DNA of 64,000 nucleotides, from the NCBI GenBank assembly GCA_007694905.1, contig REEU01000285.1, positions 1 through 64,000 on the forward strand, in the 5' to 3' direction. This document shows, piece after piece, positions 33,147-41,791 of the stretch; the stretch's first letter is position 1, and each line of letters opens with the position of its first letter. The notes beneath the pieces are model-generated. The model worked only from the letters and a program-made list of their open reading frames with translations. It had not been told where the DNA came from and did not search any database. Position numbers and translations under genes: made by a program. This stretch comes from Gammaproteobacteria bacterium. Its GTDB lineage: Bacteria; Pseudomonadota; Gammaproteobacteria; Pseudomonadales; Azotimanducaceae.

Positions 33147-33950
33147 ATGCGCCTGTGGTCTGACGCCGGGCAATGGATCGGCCTGCGGGTGATCAACGCG
33201 CTCGCGCGCAGCGTGCCCATGGAGCACGAGCGGGTCGCCTATGGCGACTCGCCACGTCACCATCTCGACTGGTATCGACACCCGACACCGGGCACCCGGC
33301 CCACCATTCTTTTTTTCTATGGCGGCAACTGGCGCAGCGGCCGGCGCCAGGACTATCGGTTCGTCGCGGATACGCTGATGACCCTGGGTTGCGACGTAGT
33401 GGTGCCGGACTACCGGCTTTATCCCCACGTACGTTTCGACGACATCCTGCTCGATGCCCGCCTAGCGACGGACGCGGTGCTTGGCCGGCTCGCGCCCGCA
33501 AGCCCGTTGATCCTGATGGGGCACTCGGCTGGCGCGCAGATCGGCGCCCTGCTGACGCTCGATGCCTCGCTGCTCTCCGACCCTGCGCGAATCGGCGGCT
33601 TCGTGGGGCTGGCCGGTCCGTACGACTTCTACCCGTTCACGGAGGACGATCACTGGGAACTGTTCGGGCCAGAGCCCGCTTACCCCGCCTCGCAGCCCGT
33701 CAACTACGTCCGGGCCGACGCGCCGCCGCTGTTCCTGCTGCATGGCGCCGATGACACCCGGGTCCGGCGCGGCCACTCCAAGAGCCTAATGCAGAAGCAG
33801 CAGGCCGCCGGCGGTCGCGCCGAGCGGCGGGTGTATCCCGGCCTCGGTCACGTGGGGCTGCTGCTGGCCTTTTCCCGCCTTCATCGTCGCGGCCATCCTG
33901 TGCTGCAGGACGTTGCCGGCATCATCGCGACGCTCAACGATAAAAGCTAA
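33147..33950 (+). CDS. Alpha/beta-hydrolase, esterase (BD-FAE/HSL-like)
   Basis: The 267-residue protein starts at 33147 behind GGAAG. It shows a YGGNW oxyanion-hole loop (58-62; Tyr replaces the usual His of HGG), the segment VVVPDYRLYP, the nucleophile Ser127 in GHSAG, an Asp in HGADDTRV and a His in GLGHVG. This is the carboxylesterase/feruloyl-esterase-like group. An in-frame ATG at 33060 would add 29 unconserved residues. No signal peptide, so cytoplasmic. Confidence 0.88.
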   Translation: MRLWSDAGQWIGLRVINALARSVPMEHERVAYGDSPRHHLDWYRHPTPGTRPTILFFYGGNWRSGRRQDYRFVADTLMTLGCDVVVPDYRLYPHVRFDDILLDARLATDAVLGRLAPASPLILMGHSAGAQIGALLTLDASLLSDPARIGGFVGLAGPYDFYPFTEDDHWELFGPEPAYPASQPVNYVRADAPPLFLLHGADDTRVRRGHSKSLMQKQQAAGGRAERRVYPGLGHVGLLLAFSRLHRRGHPVLQDVAGIIATLNDKS

Positions 33951-33999
33951 CTATATCAAACACCTGAACTGCTCCGACCCCAATGCTCCCAATGCTCCC

Positions 34000-34464
34000 T
34001 TAGAGCAAGGCGATGAATGTGGCGATGGTCAGCAGCAGGAACGCCAGCGCCATGGCGAGGTGCGCGGGCCATCCCACCTGGCGCATCTGATAGGCGAGCG
34101 CCGGCGCGAACAACATGAACGTGAGGCCGAGGCCCATGTAGCCGCCGGCGGTGAGGTCGTAGTCCTCGAGAAGCCGCGCCGGCGGGTAGCCCAGCGCCAG
34201 TCCCAGCGCCACCTCGAACACGACGATGAGCGCCACCCACACAGCACCGACGCGGAGCTGGTCGTTGAAACGGATGGCGCCGATCCAGCGGATCGCCAGC
34301 ACCGCAACCAGGAGGATCAGACCTGAGCCCACCAGGACGCCGAGCTGCCGGGCCGGCCGGTCGCCGAGCACCGGCGTGATGAACAGCTCGCGGGCCATGC
34401 CGTGCGCGACTTCCACGACGACGATGACACCCCAGACCCACAGCGCGCGGCGCCAGTTCAACAT
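34000..34464 (-). CDS. Small integral membrane protein, function unknown
   Basis: Started at 34464 behind GAGGAGC, the 154-residue protein has four hydrophobic helices (ALWVWGVIVVVEVAHG, LGVLVGSGLILLVAVLAI, VGAVWVALIVVFEVALGLALG, LAMALAFLLLTIATFIALL) and a short loop DYDLTAGGYMGLGL. It was not recognised as a named family. Tandem AATGCTCCC repeats lie just beyond its stop. A VapBC pair is upstream on the same strand. Confidence 0.65.
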   Translation of the reverse strand: MLNWRRALWVWGVIVVVEVAHGMARELFITPVLGDRPARQLGVLVGSGLILLVAVLAIRWIGAIRFNDQLRVGAVWVALIVVFEVALGLALGYPPARLLEDYDLTAGGYMGLGLTFMLFAPALAYQMRQVGWPAHLAMALAFLLLTIATFIALL

Positions 34465-34492
34465 CTGCTCCTCACCGGACGCAGAGGCCCGA

Positions 34493-34861
34493 CTACCGAG
34501 CGTCATGGGCAAGCCGCAAGTCGGCGGCAGCGGCATGCAGGCGCTTGTCCCGCGTCCAGACGGTGGCCGGTGCCGACAGCGCAGCCGAGGCAAGCAGGTG
34601 CGCGTGGACGTAGCCGATACCACGGCCCATCAGCTCGTAGCGGTCGATGAACACCAGCACTTCCGGATCATCCGCTGCTGTCGCCGCCGGCAGCCGGGAC
34701 AGCAGGCCGAGGACTTCGCGGCGTTGCCGCAGGTTGCCGCATGCGAGTTCACCGAGCACAAACGGATGCATCAGCACCCTGTTGCCCTCCAGCAGGGAGG
34801 ACAGGATCTCGTCACCGCTTCGCAGGTGGTCGATCCAGACTGATGTGTCGACGAGGATCAC
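34493..34861 (-). CDS. vapC: VapC-type PIN-domain toxin
   Basis: The 122-residue PIN-domain protein begins MILVDTSVWIDH with Asp5, has Glu38 in LGELACG and Asp105 in TRDKRLHAAA. The third conserved acidic residue expected in GIGYVDAHLLASA is His86 here (GIGYVHAHLL), so catalysis may be weakened. VapC toxins are Mg2+-dependent RNases that cleave tRNA or rRNA. Its start overlaps the end of the antitoxin gene by 4 bp. Confidence 0.9.
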   Translation of the reverse strand: MILVDTSVWIDHLRSGDEILSSLLEGNRVLMHPFVLGELACGNLRQRREVLGLLSRLPAATAADDPEVLVFIDRYELMGRGIGYVHAHLLASAALSAPATVWTRDKRLHAAAADLRLAHDAR

Positions 34862-35055
34862 GCGGGCCCGGAGCGGCGGCGCGGGATCGCCTCCACCTGC
34901 GGCTCGCTGCCACCGAGGCGGGCCAGACGACGCGCGCTCTCCCGTTCGATGAGCGCGCGCAGGCCTTCGCGTACCAGTGCGGCCTTCTCGGTCAAACCTG
35001 TCATCCGCTGCGCCTCGCGCAGCAGATCGTCATCAAGGTTAAGCGTCGTGCGCAT
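34858..35055 (-). CDS. vapB: VapB-type antitoxin
   Basis: The 65-residue protein has the ribbon-helix-helix start MRTTLNLDDDLLREAQRMTGL followed by KAALVREGLRALIERE, typical of VapB antitoxins of the RHH_5 group, and a basic Arg/Pro C-terminus that would wrap the toxin. The ATGA overlap with vapC ensures coupled translation. A palindrome upstream at 35089-35100 suits an RHH operator. Confidence 0.9.
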   Translation of the reverse strand: MRTTLNLDDDLLREAQRMTGLTEKAALVREGLRALIERESARRLARLGGSEPQVEAIPRRRSGPA

Positions 35056-35088
35056 GGCAGCCTCGCGTGCTCATCAGCATCCAGACGT

Positions 35089-35100
35089 CATCATATGATG
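35089..35100. promoter_or_regulatory. Palindrome upstream of vapBC
   Basis: CATCATATGATG is a perfect 12-bp palindrome 34 bp before the vapB start. RHH antitoxins bind short palindromes in their own promoters, so this is the likely autoregulatory site. Confidence 0.5.
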
Positions 35101-35259
35101 CGTTAATTCGTGCCCTCAAGGCGAGGATCGGGCGACATTCGGCCCCCGCGCGAATATCGACGGCACCTGCTACCCTTTATCTGTCGGATTTGGGCTCCAG
35201 TTCACGGTGTGCGCCGCCCAAATTCGTTCTCCCTTTGCCCAGCGTGAGTCACGAACATC

Positions 35260-36720
35260 ATGAAGACGTTTCTGCTGTCGCTGATCGCCACCGCCATCCT
35301 GGCCGCCTGCGCAGCGCTGCCCACGTCGGACCCGGAACGGCGCGTTGCCGGAACCGGCAACGGCGCCACCAACGAAGCGGCCATCAACGCGCTCTACGAA
35401 GTCATCGACGAGAGCGTGCGGGACTATCACGACGGTCTCGATGCTGCTGCCGTCGGTCGCTTCGACGAGGCCAAGACGCTGATCAACGAGGCCGTGGCGG
35501 CACTCTCCGCCGCCGGCATCGAGTGTGCGGAAACGCGGGGCTGCGAACCCCAGCGCTTCATGTCGGCCTACGGCAACCTGCTCACCCTGCGCAGCGACGT
35601 GCTCACCGGCGCCATGGAAGAGTTCGTCGAGGTGGAGAAGACCTACGACGAGGAGAGCATCGTCCTCGCGGAGATCCCTTCCGCGACCCGTTCGGTGAAC
35701 CTGCTCAACGGCCAGGACCTGCGCGAGATCATCGAACTCAACGGCCCCGTGAACGCCGCCATGCACGACTGGTTGACGTGGATGCGGCCGAACCTGATGG
35801 ACGCCTGGGAGAACTACCAGTACATGCGCCACCTGATGTGGCCCGAGTACGAGAGGGCCGGTCTCCCGGAAGCACTGCTGTTCGGGATCATGGCGAAGGA
35901 GTCCGGGGGCCGCGTGCATTCGGTGTCCCGCGCCGGTGCCGCCGGGCCGCTGCAGTTCATGCCCCACACCGGCCGCCGCTTCGGCCTCGACCGCGACAAC
36001 GGCTTCGATCAGCGCTTCGATCCCGCTCTGGCCTCCCGCGCCAGCGTCGCGTACCTCAATGAGCGCTTCGACGCGCTGAACGACAACCTCGAGCTCGCTC
36101 TCGCGGCCTACAACGGCGGCGAGAACCGCATCCAGCGGCTGGTCCGACAGTCGTCAAATGCGAGTTTCTGGAATCCGGAAATCCGCGCCCAGCTGCCGCG
36201 GGAGACCCAGGACTACGTGCCCTATGTGCTCGCGGCAGCCTGGCTGTTCCTGCACCCGGAGGAGTACGGGGTCGAGTTCCCCGAGATCCATGCCGAGGCG
36301 ACCACTGTGGCCCTCGCCGCACCGGCGACGCTGGGCGAACTCGCCATCTGTCTGGGTCAGCACGACAGCCGCAACGGCTGGTTCCGAACCCTGCGCAATC
36401 TCAATCCACGCCAGGAACCCTTCGATCGCCTCGAAGCGGGAACGGAGTTGGTCATGCCGAGCCAGCTCGAACATGCCTATCAGGCACGCTGCGTCGAAGG
36501 CGGCTTCCTCAGCGTCGCTTCGGTGCTGCACGAATCCAGGGATGATCGGCGACCGCCGAGCCGCGTCTACACGGTGCGTTCGGGCGATACGCTCTCCACC
36601 ATCGTTTCCCGCAACGGTTGCCCTAGCGTTCGCGCAGTCGCGAGCGAGAACAACATCCAGGCACCGAGCTACATGATCCGCCCGGGTCAGCGGCTGACGC
36701 TCACCGGTTGCAGGGGCTGA
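35260..36720 (+). CDS. MltD-like lytic transglycosylase lipoprotein with LysM
   Basis: The 486-residue protein has a lipobox (ILAAC, Cys17), a helical N-terminal region, an SLT domain with catalytic Glu214 in MAKESGG, then AGAAGPLQFMP and ALAAYNGG, and a C-terminal LysM at about 440-483 (YTVRSGDTLSTIVSR ... IRPGQRL). It cleaves peptidoglycan glycan strands with 1,6-anhydro product at the outer-membrane inner face. Only one clear LysM is present; a second segment at 345-395 (ATLGELAICLGQHDSRNGWFRTLRNLNP) may be a degenerate one. Confidence 0.92.
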   Translation: MKTFLLSLIATAILAACAALPTSDPERRVAGTGNGATNEAAINALYEVIDESVRDYHDGLDAAAVGRFDEAKTLINEAVAALSAAGIECAETRGCEPQRFMSAYGNLLTLRSDVLTGAMEEFVEVEKTYDEESIVLAEIPSATRSVNLLNGQDLREIIELNGPVNAAMHDWLTWMRPNLMDAWENYQYMRHLMWPEYERAGLPEALLFGIMAKESGGRVHSVSRAGAAGPLQFMPHTGRRFGLDRDNGFDQRFDPALASRASVAYLNERFDALNDNLELALAAYNGGENRIQRLVRQSSNASFWNPEIRAQLPRETQDYVPYVLAAAWLFLHPEEYGVEFPEIHAEATTVALAAPATLGELAICLGQHDSRNGWFRTLRNLNPRQEPFDRLEAGTELVMPSQLEHAYQARCVEGGFLSVASVLHESRDDRRPPSRVYTVRSGDTLSTIVSRNGCPSVRAVASENNIQAPSYMIRPGQRLTLTGCRG

Positions 36721-36731
36721 CGCCACGCAGC

Positions 36732-36761
36732 CGGAGGCAGCACGCCTCGAACGCGCCTCCG
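36732..36761. terminator. Weak hairpin between convergent genes
   Basis: CGGAGGC (36732-36738) and GCCTCCG (36755-36761) can pair across a 16-base loop between the transglycosylase stop and the membrane hydrolase stop at 36796. Confidence 0.3.
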
Positions 36762-36795
36762 TCGGCCGCCGCGCGCTGAATCGGTCAGGTTCCCG

Positions 36796-38463
36796 TCAGC
36801 GCGCGAACAGCGCCTTCAGGCGCTCGGTCATGGCATCGGTCCAGTCCGGCGGATCGGTCACTTCCAGCCACGCATCGATGTAGTGGGACGGGGCGTAGAC
36901 ATGGCCGTAGCCCATCGGGGCGGTGTCTGCGGCCCCCATGTCCACCGCGAGTTGCAGCATGGTCACCACCGGATACCAGCGCAGCTCAGCGGAAACGTCA
37001 GGACCGCGCGGATACTGCATCCAGTCGGGCTGCCGATAGAACGATTCGGTCTCGAAGAACGTGATTGGATCGCTGGCGTACTGCAGAAACACGATGCGAA
37101 TCGGCCCCCACTCAGCGCCCGGAAGCTCCGGCGGCGACTGATTCTTGAAGCGGACAATGGAACCGTCGCGAAAACGCGGCAGCCAGGCCGTTGATTCTGA
37201 TTGCCGCATGTCCGTGATCGCGCGCCAGCTCGAGCTGCGGAAAGGCGGCCCGCTCCACAGCGCACCCTGGAACGGGTCGGCGATGATGTCGTAGAGGTCG
37301 GCCGCGAGATCGGAGTTCATCGCCCCCAGACTGAGGCCATGCAGATAAAGCGCCGGTCGACGGTCGCGGGGCAGGCTGGTCCAGTGGCCGTAAACCTCGC
37401 GAAACACGGCCCGCGCAGTCTGAGCGCCCAGGTCGGGCTCTGCGAGCAGGGACATCCAGCTCGGCAGGTAGGAGTACTGGACGGCGACACTGGCGATGTC
37501 GCCGCGATGCAGATACTCCACCGGATTCATGGCACTCGGATCGAGCCAGCCGGTTCCGGTGGGCGTCGCCAGGATCAGCACCGAACGCTCGAACGCGTCC
37601 ACGCGCAGAAGTTCCGCGAGCGCGAGTTCGGCCCGCTCCTCGATGGTCTCGGCAGAGTTGAGTCCGACGTAGACGCGAATCGGCTTCATCACCGCTGCAT
37701 CGTGGAAGGCCTCGAGGTCCTCCAGCGTCGGGCCGCCGACGACGAAGTCGCGCCCGCGCCGCCCCAGCCCTTCCCAGTGGATGAACGATGCGCTGCTGCC
37801 GGTCTGCATGGGGTCGGAGGGCAGCGCCTGCTCCGGCTCGATCCAGGCATCGACCTGGGCATAGGCGGTGTCTGACATGCGCAGCAGATAGCGGAACAGG
37901 ACACCATCGAGGACGGACCAGAAAACGGCGATGGCAACCAGCGCGCCCGCAACGTTGGCTACGTGGGCCGGAATGAAACGGTCGAAGCGCCGAGCGCTGA
38001 ACCGGAACAGGAGATGGAACAGCCGTGCCAGTGCCAGCAGCACCACGAACACGATGAACGCGATGACGCCGACCCGGACCAGATGCGCGGTGTCCACCGG
38101 TGGCAGCTCCATCAGTTCGCGGACCGAGTTCTGCCAGCCGCTGGCCTGCCACAGGAACGTGAACGCCACCGCGACGCAGAGCGCGGACGCCGCGTAGAGG
38201 ATGTAGCGCTGAATCCGCGCCGGGGGAGACGGCAGACCCACGTAGGCCCACAGCCAGCTTGCGAACACGCCGATGCCGTAGCCGGCGCTCAGAGAGACAC
38301 CGGAGAGCAGGGCCTGCATGACGTAGGTCCGCGGCAGCAGACTCGGCGTCAGCGACGCGGCGAAGAACAGGGTCCCCGTCAGGACTCCGATCACCGAGAG
38401 CGATGCGGTAAAGCGCGCGACCCAATCCGGAACCTTGTCGCGATGACGCAGAATGAAACGCAC
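36796..38463 (-). CDS. Membrane-anchored alpha/beta-hydrolase (Abhydrolase_9 type)
   Basis: The 555-residue protein has an N-terminal membrane domain with several hydrophobic segments (residues about 20-230) and a C-terminal alpha/beta-hydrolase with nucleophile motif GLSLGAMNSD. The arrangement and signatures such as GREFV-like GRRGRDFVVGGPT, RVYVGLNSA and PPFRSSSWRAITDMR match the Abhydrolase_9_N/Abhydrolase_9 family. Substrate unknown; the catalytic domain is probably at the membrane surface. Confidence 0.85.
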   Translation of the reverse strand: MRFILRHRDKVPDWVARFTASLSVIGVLTGTLFFAASLTPSLLPRTYVMQALLSGVSLSAGYGIGVFASWLWAYVGLPSPPARIQRYILYAASALCVAVAFTFLWQASGWQNSVRELMELPPVDTAHLVRVGVIAFIVFVVLLALARLFHLLFRFSARRFDRFIPAHVANVAGALVAIAVFWSVLDGVLFRYLLRMSDTAYAQVDAWIEPEQALPSDPMQTGSSASFIHWEGLGRRGRDFVVGGPTLEDLEAFHDAAVMKPIRVYVGLNSAETIEERAELALAELLRVDAFERSVLILATPTGTGWLDPSAMNPVEYLHRGDIASVAVQYSYLPSWMSLLAEPDLGAQTARAVFREVYGHWTSLPRDRRPALYLHGLSLGAMNSDLAADLYDIIADPFQGALWSGPPFRSSSWRAITDMRQSESTAWLPRFRDGSIVRFKNQSPPELPGAEWGPIRIVFLQYASDPITFFETESFYRQPDWMQYPRGPDVSAELRWYPVVTMLQLAVDMGAADTAPMGYGHVYAPSHYIDAWLEVTDPPDWTDAMTERLKALFAR

Positions 38464-38670
38464 CCACTAACCCCAGTTCACTTCCCCATGCCAGACCACA
38501 GCAACTACCTGAAAACACCGATGAAGCCGCCGTGGACGCAGCTTGGATCCTACCCTGGAAGCCACGTTTCGACACTGACAAGCGACGCCCAGGGCGTGCA
38601 GAGAGAGCGCATGGCTGGATTATCGCCGACGCCAGCGCTGTCGGCGAGTCAGCCTCATGGAGCGCAGGAC

Positions 38671-39699
38671 TCAAGGGTTCTGTACGAGCGCAGCGGACGG
38701 GCCGCTGACCGGCCTCCACGCGACGCGGGTGCGCCGATTGCGCTGCCGACCTTCCTCGGATGCGTTCGAGGCAACGGGCTGCCGGGCCGCATGGTGCGAG
38801 ACATGCAGGCGGTCGGAATCGACGCCGGCTTCGATCAGCGCTGCTGCCACCGCCTGGGCGCGCCTGCGCGCCAGCGCCTCGTTGTGGGCATCGGTACCCG
38901 TGGCGTCGGTGTGCCCTTCAATGTGCAGCCGCGGCGATTCATGACCTGGCCAGGATGATGGGTCCTGCATGCGCGCGGCCAGCGCCTCGAGCCGGGTCAG
39001 GCTCTCCGGCAGCAGCCGCGCGCTGTCGATGTCGAAGTAGACCTGGAGTTCACTGGGCTCGCTCGAAGCCTGTTCCGGCTCGTCACGGCGCGTCGCCTCC
39101 GACAGCGAGCCACTGGCGACGCCGCAATCGGCGAGTGCGGCATAGACCGAGCGAAAGTGCAGCGGCGAGACTGCGACGCTCAGCGCCGTCGCCACCGTGA
39201 TCACCCGTTGCTGCCGGAAGCTCAGCTGACGGCCCTCGCGCAGCTGCAGCAGCATCTGCTGCACGATGGAGCCGTCGAGGCGAATCCCGCCGTCTTCCGG
39301 AGCTGCGACCCGACCGATGAAGCGCTCCTCCGGATAGGCTCGATGCCACGACGGTGCGACGCTGATCACCTCGACGTCTTCACCCTCGAAGTGGGGCCGG
39401 AAAGCATGCAGCTCGAAAGCAGGGGCAGCGCTGCCTTCGCGGATGAAGTGCGCCTCACCGTAGTTGTTTATCTCCTGGACGAGCGTGCAGACGCCGTCGC
39501 TGGTCGTGGCTGCCCACTGACCTTTCAGGGCGTCGGCGCCAAACGCCACCTGCAGCAGGTCCGGGTCGGTCCCCGGCCAGGCATGGGCAAGCGTAGATAG
39601 TCCTGAACCGAGCAGCAAGACGGCAAACGCAGTGATACGACGCCACAGCACCCATCTCCACCGATGGTCACGATCCCCGCTGCGCACGTTCCGTTGCAT
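38671..39699 (-). CDS. OmpA-family protein with MotY-like N-terminal domain
   Basis: Started at 39699 the protein is 342 residues, with a signal peptide (ITAFAVLLLGSGLSTLAHA). The N-terminal domain (WAATTSDGVCTLVQEINNYGEAHFIREG ... ) resembles the MotY N-terminal domain, which in Na+-driven flagella binds the T-ring. The C-terminal OmpA-like domain has VYFDIDSARLLPESLTRL, HIEGHTDATGTDAHNEALARRRAQAVAAAL and NRRTRVAW, the peptidoglycan-binding residues Asp and Arg included. No flagellar gene is nearby, so it may be a standalone envelope-tethering protein. Confidence 0.85.
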   Translation of the reverse strand: MQRNVRSGDRDHRWRWVLWRRITAFAVLLLGSGLSTLAHAWPGTDPDLLQVAFGADALKGQWAATTSDGVCTLVQEINNYGEAHFIREGSAAPAFELHAFRPHFEGEDVEVISVAPSWHRAYPEERFIGRVAAPEDGGIRLDGSIVQQMLLQLREGRQLSFRQQRVITVATALSVAVSPLHFRSVYAALADCGVASGSLSEATRRDEPEQASSEPSELQVYFDIDSARLLPESLTRLEALAARMQDPSSWPGHESPRLHIEGHTDATGTDAHNEALARRRAQAVAAALIEAGVDSDRLHVSHHAARQPVASNASEEGRQRNRRTRVAWRPVSGPSAALVQNP

Positions 39700-39846
39700 G
39701 GGCAAGGTATCGGCCGCAATCGCCCAAGCTTGACCTCTGATCACTCGGCCCGCATGAGGTGCGACGGACGTTCGCCGAGACGCTGTGGCGCGCTCCCGTC
39801 GAGGAGTAAGCTTCGATAGTCGAATCGAGTGGGGGCTCTCGACACC

Positions 39847-40539
39847 ATGACGCTCTCCGCAGCAGAACCGCATTCCCCGTCATCGCCTTGGGACGATGCT
39901 CCCTGGCTCGGCCTGAGCATCCATGCGCTGCCATTGCTCGGCGTGATGTTCCTGGGCTGGAGCCTGTTCTCCGTCATGCTCATCTACTGGATGGAGGCCG
40001 GGCTGATGATCGTGGCGGGGGTGGCCCGGGTGTGCTGGTGCGGCCCGAGGCCTGTCCGCAACACGGTGACGATGCTGCTGCTCTCTCCGATCTACTTCGG
40101 ACCCGCACTCGGCTTCGTGTTCGCGTTCTTCATGGGCGTGGTGACGTTCTTCTACGGCCCGGAGCCCATCGTCCACGCCGAGGACATGCCGAGCATGGGC
40201 GAGGTGGGCAGTCAGATTCTCGCGGAATGGCTGTGGGTTCCGGTGCTGCTGATCGCCGGCAACTACGTCCTGGACTTTTTTCAGGACTGGATCCGGTCGG
40301 GCGTCTATCGCAGCGGCGACATGGTGAAGGAGATGTTCAAGGTCTACGGCACCATGATGCCGATGATGATCGTCCTCATCATCGCCGGCGCAGTGCTGTT
40401 GGAGACCGGACTGGGAAGTCTGGCGGTCGCCTTCGTGGTGCTGGTGCGGATCGCGCTCGATGTCGCGATCCAGCTCATCACCCGCGTGCTCCGGAACCAG
40501 CGTCACGGCCAGACGGCGTCGCCCGGCCCGCAGGCATGA
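39847..40539 (+). CDS. DUF6498-type integral membrane protein
   Basis: The 230-residue protein (ATG at 39847; GTG at 39829 also possible) has six hydrophobic segments. The N-terminal PLLGVMFLGWSLFSVMLIYWMEAGLMIVAGV is characteristic of DUF6498 membrane proteins. Function unknown. It is divergent from the OmpA-family gene, separated by 147 bp. Confidence 0.8.
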   Translation: MTLSAAEPHSPSSPWDDAPWLGLSIHALPLLGVMFLGWSLFSVMLIYWMEAGLMIVAGVARVCWCGPRPVRNTVTMLLLSPIYFGPALGFVFAFFMGVVTFFYGPEPIVHAEDMPSMGEVGSQILAEWLWVPVLLIAGNYVLDFFQDWIRSGVYRSGDMVKEMFKVYGTMMPMMIVLIIAGAVLLETGLGSLAVAFVVLVRIALDVAIQLITRVLRNQRHGQTASPGPQA

Positions 40540-40804
40540 AACAGCGACAGCCGAGCTTGCCTGGATGAACGTGTGAACGCGCGGGGGTGGGCTTGTGGCC
40601 TGAACTGAGGGTGTCGGGTGAGTACGGCATGGGGCCTCCAATACATGAAGGCACGTGCTGCGAGGTTCGGCAGACCCTTCTGCCTTCACCCGATCACATT
40701 ACGAGAGCTGACGCTTCAAGTCGGTGCGCTTCAACACACTGACCGTGCGCACTGCTTCACATTTCCACCCAGTCCCCCTGCGCTGAGTTCGGCCCCTCGT
40801 CTCA

Positions 40805-41686
40805 TCAACTCTTCTGCAATGCCTTCAGGGTGGCCTCGTCGCCGAAGCCGTCACCGGACTTCTTTCGCCCCACGGCGTACTCGGGGCCCACGCACTCCGG
40901 CCCGGCACCCGGCGGCAGCGGCGGCGTGTAGTAACCGAGGGCATAGCTGCCTACGGTGTAGCCGAGAAGGTCCTGCAGGGTTTCCGGAAGATCTCTGGCG
41001 ATGTCCGGCGGACAGGACAGGAACTGGTTCTCTTCCTGGCGCAGCCATGCCAGCGAGTAGGTCAGGTTGACGCCGATGCGGTCGGCGTCGGAGCGGTTCT
41101 CGCCACCGCCATGGAACACGGAGCCGGTGTAGATGAGCACGGATCCCGCGGGCATCACCGCCTGACAGATCTCCTCAGGCGCTGGCCTGCGGTCGTCCGG
41201 CCAGTCGACGCTGCCAGGGACGACCTGGGTCGCGCCGTTTTCTTCGGTGAAGTCCGTCAGCGCCCAGATCGTGTTGAGCTGGGGCTCGATGCCCTGGATG
41301 TACTTCCCCCAGGCCCAGCGGTCCCGGTGAATCACCTGCGCCCCCTGCCCCGGCTTGAGGCGGATGATCTGGGTCAGGTGCAGCTGTATCTTCAAGCAAT
41401 AGGGTTCGAGGAACTGCCGCCCGCAGGCGAGCACCTTCGGATGCAGGACCATGTCGCAGCAGGTGGGTGAGCGCGCCACCAGGGCACCGGTACGTGTAGT
41501 GGCGCGCCCGGTGAAATCGTCCAATCCGTAGCGGGTCGCTTCCATGTAAGGTCCAGTCTCCGCCAGGAAGCGGGCACGGGTCTCGGCGTCGAGCATATCT
41601 TTCAGAATCACCGCGCCATCACGCTTGATCACCTCGAGGATGGCGTCGGTGCTGCTGTCCGCTGGCAGGGTCACGAGCTCAGGCAT
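40805..41686 (-). CDS. Phytanoyl-CoA dioxygenase (PhyH) family protein
   Basis: Started at 41686 behind CGGAGGAC, the 293-residue protein has the 2-oxoglutarate/Fe(II) facial triad: His120-x-Asp122 in VIHRDRW and His192 in SVFHGGGEN, with an Arg in SDADRIG for 2-oxoglutarate. Family members hydroxylate fatty acyl-CoAs or many secondary metabolites. The segment QIIRLKPGQGAQVIHRD and QVVPGSVDW are typical. Substrate unknown. Confidence 0.92.
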   Translation of the reverse strand: MPELVTLPADSSTDAILEVIKRDGAVILKDMLDAETRARFLAETGPYMEATRYGLDDFTGRATTRTGALVARSPTCCDMVLHPKVLACGRQFLEPYCLKIQLHLTQIIRLKPGQGAQVIHRDRWAWGKYIQGIEPQLNTIWALTDFTEENGATQVVPGSVDWPDDRRPAPEEICQAVMPAGSVLIYTGSVFHGGGENRSDADRIGVNLTYSLAWLRQEENQFLSCPPDIARDLPETLQDLLGYTVGSYALGYYTPPLPPGAGPECVGPEYAVGRKKSGDGFGDEATLKALQKS

Positions 41687-41791
41687 GTCGGAGTCCTCCG
41701 GGCGCGTCCGGCTCCCATTATTCACGGGATACGCCCGGGAATCACCCGTCGGCCCTGCCTCCGCGATCAGCCGGCCAGCAAGGATCGGCCC

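Noticed and set aside
37112-38719. 535-residue minus-strand frame
   Set aside because: Same-strand shifted frame of the Abhydrolase_9 gene; Arg/Ser/Gly-rich, no hydrophobic helices.
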